DNA of 64,000 nt from contig NZ_LT607409.1 of the NCBI RefSeq assembly GCF_900091505.1, positions 1,550,001-1,614,000 of the forward strand. The letters are read 5' to 3'. Below are positions 37,101 through 44,241 of this stretch, in pieces. The notes under the pieces were generated by a model. It made no database searches. It had not been told where the DNA came from and saw only the letters and a program-made list of their open reading frames with translations. Origin of the DNA: Micromonospora chokoriensis (lineage in GTDB: Bacteria > Actinomycetota > Actinomycetes > Mycobacteriales > Micromonosporaceae). Made by a program: the position numbers and the translations under genes. The stretch's first letter is position 1. Each line of letters starts with the position of its first letter.

Positions 37101-37819
37101 TGGGTGACCTGGCCGAGGCGGACCGGGAGGCCCGGCGGGCGTACCGGGAGTTCGCGGCCGCCTCCGACGACTGGGGGCGCGGGTTCGCGCTGGTGGTCCG
37201 CGCGGTGGTGGCACGAGGGCTGGGCGAGTCGGAGCACGCGGCGGACCTGCTCAGCGACGCCCTGGCGTACGCCGAGCGCACCTCGCACCCGCTGCTGACC
37301 GGGATGGCCGGCACGCTGCGCGGTTTCGTGGCGTTGGACCTGGGCGACTGCGAGACCGCCGAGCAGATGGCCCGTTCGGTGCTGACCACGGTGGAGCCGC
37401 ACAACCCGCAGGCCCCGGCGCAGGTGGCGCCTCGGGTGCTGCTGGCGACGGCGCGTCTGGCCGTCGGCGACTCGGCGACCGCGGTCGGGCTGCTCGCCCC
37501 GGTGGCGACGGCCGCCGCGAACGCGCCCTCGCTGCTGTTCTCCCGTCGTCAGACGATGGCTCAGTACGCGTCGGCGCTGCTCGCCCACGGTCAGCGGGAG
37601 CAGGCGTTGGACTGGGCCCGGCGGGCGGTCACCGCACCGGCCGAGGACGTGCGCAGTCAGGTGATCGCGGCCAGTGTGCTGGCCGAGGCGCTGGCTGCCT
37701 GCGGCCAGCCGACGGAGGCGCTGTCCTACGCGGACGAGGCGGTCCGCCTGGCGTACGCGACCGAGCAGCGCAGCGAACGCGCCGCCGCCGACGCCCTGCA
37801 CGCCCGCCTGAGCACCTGA
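34196..37819 (+). CDS. Class III nucleotidyl cyclase fused to an ATPase and TPR region, with N-terminal zinc ribbon
   Basis: A 1207-residue multidomain protein. Residues 3-20 form a zinc ribbon (Cys3, 6, 17, 20). A class III cyclase domain covers about 35-215: metal Asp in VLFGDLSEF and KLTGDGIMAVFG, and YTVIGDTVNTAARL with the Asn/Arg of the transition state, so it looks active. An AAA-type ATPase begins about residue 230 (YVGRETEIGRVAGRL; Walker A AEAGIGKS; Walker B-like VVVVDDLHDAT). The last 450 residues are Ala-rich helical repeats of TPR type. No membrane segment, so it is cytosolic. Crp and a CpdA-like protein elsewhere in the window suggest a cAMP circuit. Confidence 0.9.
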   Translation: MTCPVCGTVAVPGARFCHNCGAALPAAATLPAAERRVVTVLFGDLSEFTSWSEDLDPERVGAVTDRVLAALAGAVKTFGGHVDKLTGDGIMAVFGAPVAHEDDAERAVRAALSMQRAVRRVLDDERGGGAPLGLRVGLNTGDVIAGIQAAIEYTVIGDTVNTAARLADAAAVGAVYAGGRTAAATRHVASWRALRPLRLKGKREPVEAYELLGLLDAPGTRSGLGDEAPYVGRETEIGRVAGRLAEVIDQGDPRVLLMTAEAGIGKSRFAAEVERLAAGYDVGAGRYAAHTGARVLSVRCAAFGERRRLAPLADLVRAAVGLPSDAATALTRPAVEERLRRLGQRLARSGGETAPIAAEQLLALLGYGELPAHAGTDTGEWGGSGVPAADSETVPNAVADLLSGLASEAPLVVVVDDLHDATAETISALGMTLSRLTGPVLVLLLGRPELVRTAGALTRVADAEVHSLPPLRGADAARLLTSYLGGGRLPQADTDRLLATAQGNPFYLAELVTLLIERGALTTESARGVRAPGERPGDREQSPAAGWRLVPGSLGSRLLSRDLAAVLAARIDALPPDARSVLRDAAVIGDTVPNGALEAMREQRAGRDGRPSAVVAVELDRAVEELLQRRMLHRSRTGYSFATPLMREAAYAGVSKAELAERHAALARWAAPAEESAPAAPGGFTDEARDDFVATHVERAATLADAVKLRPDAPARAVVPLGVAALGRAARRSLSAGEPVLAVEYAERATELARDGVPAADRVVHARALLQVGRVADALAYAEKIAANAGDEATRVGALLLAGQAQETLGDQGRAMTAWQEALQVATAGGLPVHRATAMRRIGMADFVAGRLSQASSRLAAAYQVSLGAQDRRGQAWSLQNLAWVTTTRGDFAGTDAVLGRAARLFAELKDPYGQAWLRGTTAFARLLAGRLREACRMAQVFLPFGERVGEAWAVGTLRAVAAFATAELGDLAEADREARRAYREFAAASDDWGRGFALVVRAVVARGLGESEHAADLLSDALAYAERTSHPLLTGMAGTLRGFVALDLGDCETAEQMARSVLTTVEPHNPQAPAQVAPRVLLATARLAVGDSATAVGLLAPVATAAANAPSLLFSRRQTMAQYASALLAHGQREQALDWARRAVTAPAEDVRSQVIAASVLAEALAACGQPTEALSYADEAVRLAYATEQRSERAAADALHARLST

Positions 37820-37825
37820 CTGCGG

Positions 37826-37881
37826 TGATCAAGAGGTTTGCGTCAGGAAACGGTCGTGCGGTGACCGAAACCTCTTGATCA
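37826..37881. repeat. Nested palindromic intergenic element
   Basis: Perfect 14-bp outer arms (TGATCAAGAGGTTT at 37826-37839 and its complement 37868-37881) surround a second small hairpin, CGGTC/GACCG. It begins 6 bases after the cyclase stop, so it may terminate the message. The two-level design matches the element at 15371-15442, though the sequences differ. Confidence 0.7.
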
Positions 37882-38007
37882 ACCTGAAGGGTCGGGGTTG
37901 GGTTTCTGCCGGTTTTGGGGATGTGGTGGTCGGGGGTAGCGGCTAGCGTGTCACCACCGTGTGCTGGTCCACAGTGGTGACCGTCGCCGTGCCTGGGGAG
38001 GCCCTTC

Positions 38008-38499
38008 ATGAAGCTGCCGCGTTCCATCGCGGGCTGGACCATCGCGGTCTTCGGCGTGTTGGCGCTGGTGATGGGCGCGGTCGGGCTGCTCTGGCCGGAG
38101 GCGCAGTTGCGCATGCTCGGGTTCGAGGTGCCGGAGACGCGTGCCGTCGGTGACCACACCGGCACGTTCCTGCTGGCGTCGTCGATGGCGGCGTTCAACA
38201 TGGGTGTCTACTACCTGCTGGCCACTGTCACCGAGTGGCGGGCGTTCTACCGGTTCACAGTGGTCTTCCGGTTGGTCACGTTCACCGTCTTCACCATCGC
38301 CGTGCTGGCCGACATCGCCCCCGACCGGTTCTTCGGGGTGGCGGCCTGGGAGGGGCTGGGAGCCGTGGCCACCGCCGTCGGCCTGCGCCTGGACGCTCGC
38401 CGGGGCGACGTCGTCACGGCCGACGGTGCCACGGCGACTGCGGCCGCCGAGGAGGGTGCCGGTCCCGCCGGAGCCGCTTCGGCGGACGCGGTGCGCTGA
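38008..38499 (+). CDS. Small multi-pass membrane protein
   Basis: A 163-residue protein with four hydrophobic segments (IAGWTIAVFGVLALVMGAVG; FLLASSMAAFNMGVYYLL; FTVVFRLVTFTVFTIAVLA; VAAWEGLGAVATAVGL) and an Ala-rich C-terminal tail. The fold resembles small DoxX-like four-helix proteins, but no family is firmly recognised. The frame is tightly fitted, with ordinary codon use. It lies alone between the cyclase and kinase genes. Confidence 0.7.
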   Translation: MKLPRSIAGWTIAVFGVLALVMGAVGLLWPEAQLRMLGFEVPETRAVGDHTGTFLLASSMAAFNMGVYYLLATVTEWRAFYRFTVVFRLVTFTVFTIAVLADIAPDRFFGVAAWEGLGAVATAVGLRLDARRGDVVTADGATATAAAEEGAGPAGAASADAVR

Positions 38500-38529
38500 G
38501 CCATCGGTCGGGTTGGGTATTTTCGAGCG

Positions 38530-40030
38530 GTGACGGACACCCCGAGCGGCGGCTTGCCGGTTCCGATCGTGCCCGGCCTGACTGATTTGCGGGTTTTTGC
38601 CCGGGGTGGATACGCGACGGTCTACCAGGCCACCCAGATCTCGGTGGGTCGCGAGGTCGCCGTCAAGGTGGAGAACCGGACGCTGGACAGCGAGCGGGAT
38701 CAGGCCCGCTTCCTGCGCGAGGCGCGGGCGGCCGGCCGGATGTCGTCACACCCGCACGTGGTCGACCTCTTCGACGTCGGGGTCACCGTCGACCAGCACC
38801 CCTACCTGATCATGGAACTCTGCGACGGCTCGTACGCCGAGCGGATGCGCACCTCGCCGCTGGGCCCGGTCGAGGCTCGTGACCTCGGCATGAAGATCGC
38901 CGACGCGCTGGCCCACTCACACGCCGCCGGGGTGCTGCACCGCGACGTCAAGCCGGCCAACATCCTCCACTCACACTTCAACTCGGCGGTGCTCGCGGAC
39001 TTCGGGCTGGCCGTGGCTCGCCGAGCACCGCGACGCCTCGGTCACGCTGGAGGTGCTCACCCCGGCGTACGCGCCACCGGAGATGTTCAGCCACAGCCCG
39101 CCGTCACCGGCCGTCGACGTGTACGCGCTCTGCGCCACCCTCTACGCGGTGATGCACGGCCGACCACCCCGCTGGCAGTCCGAACGCAATCCCAGCCTGG
39201 TCACCGTGCTGGAGATGTTCAACCAGCCGCTGCCCTCGTTGCCCGGGGTGCCGGACGAGCTGATCGACGTCCTGCGCCTCGGCATGGCCAACGATCCCGC
39301 CGAGCGTCCCTCCGCCCTGGAGTTGCACGACCTCCTCGCCAACCTGCCCCTCGGGCAGCCGTCGGCACCCGTCAGCGGTGCCCCGGTCAGCGGTGGCGGC
39401 ACCCTCTCCGGCGCCTACCCGGTCAGCCGGCCCGTGCCGCGCCCGGCCATCGAGGACACCCAGCAGGCGGTGCCCAGCGGTCGGCGCTGGCGGCGCTGGT
39501 TCCTCGGCGGCGCGGGTGTGGTCGCTCTCGCCGCCTCCGCCACCGCCGGGGCCTGGGTCGCCGACCGGGGGGCGGTGCCCACCCCGAACCCGTCGGTCAC
39601 CGAGGTCGCCGCGCCGGCGACCGGCCCGCTGCCCGGTTGCGCCACCGGCTCCGGTGCGCCGACCGCCCTGCCCGATGGCGCCCGCTGCCTGCCGGAGCTG
39701 GAGTGCTTCGGCCCGGTGCGGATCCGGGGCGACCGCGCGGAGGCGGCTCGGCTGCCCTGCGCCGGTCGGCACACCTGGGAGACGTACGCCGAGGGCATCC
39801 TGCCGGTGTCGCTGGTCGGTGCCGCCTACGACGACGTGATCGCCGCCGCCCCGGTGCGACAGGTGTGCAGCGCCACGACGTTCCGGTTGACGACCGGGAT
39901 CGCCGAGCCGAGCGGCTGGCACCTGGAGGTGCTACCGCCGGTCGACGGCAGCATCGACCGGGCGTACCGGTGTCTCGCCGGGCGGGGCGTGGACGCGCTC
40001 GCCGCCCCCACCCTCACCGGCCGCCGCTGA
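38530..40030 (+). pseudogene. Serine/threonine protein kinase interrupted by a one-base frameshift
   Basis: Two frames together encode a PknB-type kinase of about 500 residues. Frame 1 from GTG 38530 gives FARGGYATVYQA, VAVKVEN (catalytic Lys), HRDVKPANI and DFGLA, then turns to nonsense after 39012. The frame one base on carries WLAEHRDASVTLEV, LTPAYAPPEMF (APE motif) and the rest of the C-lobe, a membrane segment (RWFLGGAGVVALAASATAGA) and an outside domain with several cysteines. Removing G39013 restores a continuous reading. A TATTTT box 6 bases before the GTG suggests a leaderless promoter. This could be a real mutation or a sequencing error. Confidence 0.8.
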
Positions 40031-40358
40031 GCCCGTTCGTTCCACGTCGCCGGTCACGCACCGCACGCAACGCGTCCCGACTGTCGAGGGCGTCGAGGGT
40101 GTCGGCGTCGATCCCGTAGGGCATCAGCTCGGGCGGCCCGACGGCCGCCGAGCGGTCCACCGGTTCCGGCGCGTCGCCCTGCCGGGCGGCCGAGACGGCG
40201 ACTCCGGCGACCATGGTCAGCAGGACGCAGAGAAGTGCCAGGGCGACGCCGAGAAGATCCTGTCGACGCCAGATGACCAGCATGGCCAGCGGCGCGAGGG
40301 CTCCCAGCGCCGCGAGCACCGCCACCGTCCGCGCATCGGGTCTGGGCAATCGGCTCAC
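40014..40358 (-). CDS. Small membrane protein
   Basis: A 114-residue protein with two membrane helices (TVAVLAALGALAPLAMLVIW and LLGVALALLCVLLTMVAGVAV) and a cytoplasmic tail with acidic and Arg-rich parts (DADTLDALDSRDALRAVRDRRR). I do not recognise the family. It starts at GTG 40358. Its 3' end overlaps the kinase reading frame by 17 bases tail to tail. Confidence 0.6.
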   Translation of the reverse strand: MSRLPRPDARTVAVLAALGALAPLAMLVIWRRQDLLGVALALLCVLLTMVAGVAVSAARQGDAPEPVDRSAAVGPPELMPYGIDADTLDALDSRDALRAVRDRRRGTNGLSGGR

Positions 40359-40525
40359 CCGTCCAGCATGTCGTGACGAGCCCGGCTGTCAACCGCAGAG
40401 CCGACCGGCGCGCCGATCAACATCGATCGGTGGACCCGTCCGACATCGTCGTCGACGTCCACACTCAGTGGACGAGAGCCGCTACTCTCGGTGTCCCGCA
40501 GGCTCTTCCGGCAGCGAGGTCGCCC

Positions 40526-41467
40526 ATGAACTCAGGCAGGTCGCAGTCCCGGCTCCGCTCGGTCGCGTCGACGCTGGCCGTCGCCCTCACCCTCGCCCTG
40601 GCCGCCGCCGCGGGCTGCGACAGTCGGCAGGAGCCCGACCTGCAATCGGTGCAGGAGAAGATGCGCGAGACGCACATCTACGGCCAGTCGAAGCTGCGGA
40701 TCGGTGTCGCCACGAACGAGCCGTTGATGGGCGAGTTGCGGAACGGCAAGCACGCCGGTTTCGACGTCGAGATCGCCAAGTACATCGCCGCCTCCCTGGG
40801 CTACGAGGGGGACCAGCGGCTGGAGTTCGTGCCGGTGGCCACCGAGGAGCGGATCCCCGCGCTCCAGGGCGGCACTGTGGACCTCGTGGTCTCCAGCTTC
40901 TCCATCACCGAGGAGCGCAAGAAGGTGGTGAGCTTCGCCGGGCCGTACTTCGTCACCACCCAGGAGGTGATGGTGCCGACCCGGTTGAAGGGCAAGATCA
41001 GCACCATCGAGGACCTCCGTAACCCGGACTACAAGATCTGCACCAGCGGCGGCTCCACCACCGAGGCCGAGCTGGGAAGTCACCAGGTCAAGGCGTTGGT
41101 CGTGAAGACCGTGGGTGACTGCGTCAACGGCATCCGGGCCGGCCGCTACGACGCGGTCAGCTCCGACGAGACGATCCTCGCCGGCTTCCTGGCCCGGCAC
41201 CCGAAGGAGTTCGAGATCGTCGACCTGCCCTTCGGCACCAGCGAGTTGCTGGGCATCGGCGTGCCGATCGGCGACCCGGCACTCCGCGATCTGGTCGCGT
41301 TCTTCCTGCAGAAGAGCTACCAGCAGGGCCGCGACGAGCAGGCGAGCCCGTGGCAGACCGCGTACAACCAGACCCTCGGTCCGTGGCTGACGGCCGAGAA
41401 GCGCCAGCCGCAACCGCTGGAGGTGCCGAAGCTCGTCGACTTCGACGACAAGGCGCCCGCGAAGTGA
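40526..41467 (+). CDS. Amino-acid-type ABC binding lipoprotein (GlnH-like) without permease partners
   Basis: A 313-residue solute-binding protein of family 3 (polar amino acids). Signal sequence and lipobox (AAAGC, Cys about residue 32) anchor it outside. RIGVATNEPLMGE, GFDVEIAKYIAASLGY, EERIPALQGGTVDLVVSSFS and TSGGSTTEAEL fit the glutamate/aspartate group. No permease or ATPase is nearby; instead a membrane protein gene overlaps its stop (GTGA, 41464-41467). A sensory role, as with GlnH-GlnX-PknG in mycobacteria, is possible. Confidence 0.87.
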   Translation: MNSGRSQSRLRSVASTLAVALTLALAAAAGCDSRQEPDLQSVQEKMRETHIYGQSKLRIGVATNEPLMGELRNGKHAGFDVEIAKYIAASLGYEGDQRLEFVPVATEERIPALQGGTVDLVVSSFSITEERKKVVSFAGPYFVTTQEVMVPTRLKGKISTIEDLRNPDYKICTSGGSTTEAELGSHQVKALVVKTVGDCVNGIRAGRYDAVSSDETILAGFLARHPKEFEIVDLPFGTSELLGIGVPIGDPALRDLVAFFLQKSYQQGRDEQASPWQTAYNQTLGPWLTAEKRQPQPLEVPKLVDFDDKAPAK

Positions 41468-42654
41468 GCGCGGCGACCACCGCCGCCGGCGGCGACGGCC
41501 CGGTCCCGCCGCCCCGCCGATCCGTGCCGGGTGACGACGCCACCGCACCAGCCGGCGACGGTACGGTGCCCGTGGCCGGTGCTGCGGACACCGTCGACTG
41601 GCCGGCCGGAGTTCCGGTCGCCGAACCCGCCGAGCCGGTCGTCGCCGAGGTCGAGCCCGGGCGGGTCCGGTGGGATCCGGCCGAGCGGCGCGCCCGAGCC
41701 AGCCAGTCGTTCTGGACCGCGGTGGTGGGCGTACCGGCGATCTTCTCGGTGCTCCGCCTCGGCGTCGAAGCCGGCGGGGAACTCCAGACCACGCTGTTGC
41801 TGGTCGCCAACGTCGGGCCGGTCAACCTGCTCGCCGGCTTCCTGACCACGGCGGCCCGGCTGCTCTCGACCGGGATGGTCGCCGTCTTCGCGCTCGGGGC
41901 GGTGCTGGCCGTCAGTGCCGACCAGTTGCCGCCGGGCACCCGTCGCCGTCCGCTCTTCGCCCGCTGGGCCGACATCACCCCGGCCTGGGTGGTCCTGGCC
42001 AGTTTCCTGCTCGCTCTGATCACCTGGCCGTTGCTCTACCTTCCGTTGCTGCTGCCGGCCTTCGTGGCCGCGTTCCAACTCCGCCCCGCCCGCCTGCACG
42101 AGCGGGTGCTGCCACGGCTGCTGATCATCGTCGCGCTGCTCGCCGGGTACGGCTGGCTGATGCTGCCCACACTGCGCGAGGCGGTGAAGCAGGGCGATGA
42201 GGGGCTGGTGCTGGCGCTCATCGTGGTGCCTCCGCTGCTCGCCCTGTTCATCGCCGGGCCCCTGCCGGGCCTGGTGATCCGGCCGCTGGCGTCGGTGACC
42301 GAGGTGGCGGTGCTGGTCACGCTGGTCTGGGCCGCGGTGCCGGTGATCAGCACTCCGGTGCTGCCGCTGACCGTCACCACCGTGGGCCCGGAGAGCGGGC
42401 CGACCGAGGACGTACGCGGGCACGTGGTCACCACCGACGACGTCAACATGGTGATCCTTCAGGAGCAGGGCGGGGTCCGGTACGTCCCGGTCGATCTGGT
42501 CCGTGCGCAGGTGCTCTGCCCGAGCGAGGAGGAGCTGCCCCGGCACCAGTTGCGCATCCACGACTTCCATGTCGAGGACTCCCTGTTGGAGGGCATGGGT
42601 CGACGGGTCCGCCCGGTGCACCGCATCGACGCCGCCTGCCGCACCGCGCTCTGA
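41464..42654 (+). CDS. Multi-pass membrane protein coupled to the binding lipoprotein
   Basis: A 396-residue protein. About 80 N-terminal residues are disordered, with Pro, Ala and Asp; then six or so membrane helices (e.g. FWTAVVGVPAIFSVLRL, WVVLASFLLALITWPLLYLP, LVLALIVVPPLLALFIAG, VAVLVTLVWAAVPVI) and a C-terminal extracytoplasmic or cytoplasmic tail of about 90 residues with two cysteines. No ABC permease EAA loop is seen, so it is not a normal transporter partner. The GTG overlaps the lipoprotein stop by four bases, which points to a joint function. Confidence 0.72.
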   Translation: MSAATTAAGGDGPVPPPRRSVPGDDATAPAGDGTVPVAGAADTVDWPAGVPVAEPAEPVVAEVEPGRVRWDPAERRARASQSFWTAVVGVPAIFSVLRLGVEAGGELQTTLLLVANVGPVNLLAGFLTTAARLLSTGMVAVFALGAVLAVSADQLPPGTRRRPLFARWADITPAWVVLASFLLALITWPLLYLPLLLPAFVAAFQLRPARLHERVLPRLLIIVALLAGYGWLMLPTLREAVKQGDEGLVLALIVVPPLLALFIAGPLPGLVIRPLASVTEVAVLVTLVWAAVPVISTPVLPLTVTTVGPESGPTEDVRGHVVTTDDVNMVILQEQGGVRYVPVDLVRAQVLCPSEEELPRHQLRIHDFHVEDSLLEGMGRRVRPVHRIDAACRTAL

Positions 42655-42673
42655 CCGCTGAGTCAAGAGCCCT

Positions 42674-42698
42674 GCATATACAGTCGCGCGGTATATGC
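42674..42698. promoter_or_regulatory. PadR-type operator overlapping the -10 box
   Basis: Perfect 8-bp arms GCATATAC (42674-42681) and GTATATGC (42691-42698) with a 9-base spacer lie 8 bases before the padR start. The right arm overlaps a -10 box (TATGCT, 42694-42699) that is 6 bases from the ATG. PadR proteins bind such palindromes and usually repress their own genes. Confidence 0.75.
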
Positions 42699-42705
42699 TG
42701 CGGCG

Positions 42706-43053
42706 ATGACGAAGGCTCCCCTGCACGAAGCGACCTACCTGATCCTCACCGCGCTCGTCGAGGCACCACGGCACGGGTACGCCGTCCTCGAAGAGGTCCG
42801 CCGAATCTCCGACGGGCGCGTCGACCTGCGCGCCGGCACCCTCTACGCGGCCCTCGACCGGCTGCGGACCGAGGGTCTCGTCGACATCGAGCGGGAGGAG
42901 CAGGTGCAGTCCCGGTTGCGGCGGTACTACCGACTCACCGCGTCGGGAGCCCAACGCCTGGCCGAGGAGTCGGCGCGCCTGCGGAGCAACGCCGAAGCGG
43001 CCAGCGTACGGCTGCGTCGTGCCGGCTTCATCCTCGACGGCGGTGCGGCATGA
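42706..43053 (+). CDS. PadR-family transcriptional regulator
   Basis: A 115-residue PadR regulator of the short type: a winged helix (ATYLILTALVEAPRHGYAVLEE, then LRAGTLYAALDRLRTEGLVDIE) and a brief C-terminal dimerisation helix. It probably represses itself and the overlapping membrane gene through the palindrome at 42674-42698. The message appears leaderless. The ligand or signal is unknown. Its stop overlaps the next ATG (ATGA, 43050-43053). Confidence 0.92.
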   Translation: MTKAPLHEATYLILTALVEAPRHGYAVLEEVRRISDGRVDLRAGTLYAALDRLRTEGLVDIEREEQVQSRLRRYYRLTASGAQRLAEESARLRSNAEAASVRLRRAGFILDGGAA

Positions 43054-44063
43054 CACTGGACCAGTCGTACCGGTGGCTGATGGCCTGTTACCCGCGCGCC
43101 TACCGGCGGCAGTACGAGGACGAGATGATCGGGGTGTTGCTGGACGACGCCCGGCCGGGTCAGCGCAGGCCCGCGATGCGAGACGCACTCTCCCTGCTCG
43201 GCGGGGCGGTCGGTGCGCACGTCCGGCAGGCCGGTGTCCGATTCTCGGGCTATGCGTGGCGGGAGGCGGCGCAGGCAATCGGGCTGATCGCCGCGTTGAT
43301 GTTGTTCGTGCGGGATGCGCGAGTTCCGGTGCTGCACCTCGCCATGTTCGCGGACAGCTATCCCGAGGGGTTGGGAGAGAGGTTCGTCCTCTGGCCGGTC
43401 GGTCTGGTGGCGCTGCTGTGGCTCACCGTGGCGGTGTCGGCCGTGTTCGGGTGGGGCCGGGCGGCAGCCGCGATCGCCGTCTGTTGCGCGGCGTTCGAGG
43501 TGGTGCGGGTCGCCGAGGCTTACGGGCAATATTCCACAGTGCGCAATCTCTGGCCCGCCGTGCTCGCCGCGATGGTTCCGCTGATGCTCGCCGTCCGTGC
43601 TCCCCGTTCCGCCACGGCTTCCCTCAGGCGCTGGAGGCTCGGCACGCTGGCGGCGGCGACGCTGATGAGCGTCGGTGCTCCGAGCGTCGCCCAGGTGACT
43701 GGTGCTGATGACTCGACGACTCCCGTGTACGGCACGTGGATCTTCACCGTCGGCGTCGGCCGCATCGAGGCGATCCTGCTGACCGCGGGATACCTGCTCT
43801 TCGCCCTTGTCATCCTGTCGACGCCGGCGGTGTTGCGGCGACGCCTGCTCGCGCTGGTGGTGCCGGTGGGGGTCACGCTGCTGCTCACCCGGGTGGGGCT
43901 CGGCGCCACGGGGCCGTTCCTGCAGCGTTCCACCCACGACGGTGTCCTCGCTGCGCTCACCCCGACGCAGTGGCTGGCGTTGGTGCTGACGCCCGCACTG
44001 CTCTTCGCGGTGGCCGTGGCCATCCTGCACCGCCGGGAGCGGTCGGGCACACAGGGCGCGTGA
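43050..44063 (+). CDS. PadR-linked membrane protein
   Basis: A 337-residue protein. The N-terminal stretch YRWLMACYPRAYRRQYEDEMIGVLLDDA is a small helical domain commonly placed before membrane regions in proteins encoded next to PadR regulators. About eight to nine hydrophobic segments follow. No transport or enzyme motif is visible. Overlap with padR means the two are coexpressed and probably respond to one envelope or drug signal. The direct role is unknown. Confidence 0.75.
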   Translation: MTLDQSYRWLMACYPRAYRRQYEDEMIGVLLDDARPGQRRPAMRDALSLLGGAVGAHVRQAGVRFSGYAWREAAQAIGLIAALMLFVRDARVPVLHLAMFADSYPEGLGERFVLWPVGLVALLWLTVAVSAVFGWGRAAAAIAVCCAAFEVVRVAEAYGQYSTVRNLWPAVLAAMVPLMLAVRAPRSATASLRRWRLGTLAAATLMSVGAPSVAQVTGADDSTTPVYGTWIFTVGVGRIEAILLTAGYLLFALVILSTPAVLRRRLLALVVPVGVTLLLTRVGLGATGPFLQRSTHDGVLAALTPTQWLALVLTPALLFAVAVAILHRRERSGTQGA

Positions 44064-44116
44064 GGAGGCCGCACGTCACGTGGCCGAGCGGCTGATCGAC
44101 TCGGTCTCCTGGAAAT

Positions 44117-44205
44117 CGGGGTGTCACTGGCTTTCGGACACCCCGGAATCAAGGAAGCCGAGTTGATCAACCACCCCCGAATCAAGGAAGCCGAGTTGAT
44201 CAACC
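44117..44205. repeat. Palindromic element with 27-bp direct repeat
   Basis: Arms CGGGGTGTC (44117-44125) and GACACCCCG (44137-44145) form a hairpin that extends imperfectly outward on both sides. The right flank contains a 27-base sequence (44146-44172, ending GAGTTGATCAACC) that is repeated exactly at 44179-44205. It lies between converging genes, so it can also terminate. It differs in sequence from, but resembles in design, the elements at 15371 and 37826. Confidence 0.7.
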
Positions 44206-44241
44206 GCCGGGCGGGCCGGCTCGGCCCGCCCGTCGGCGGGG

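Noticed and set aside
34343..37801. 1152-residue open frame antisense to the cyclase-ATPase gene
   Set aside because: Same reason: Arg/Gly/Gln-rich translation, no motif, and the plus-strand gene has clear domains along its whole length.
39000..39060. Programmed frameshifting in the kinase gene
   Set aside because: No slippery heptamer and no strong downstream structure were seen; error or recent mutation is simpler. Kept as a question in the findings.
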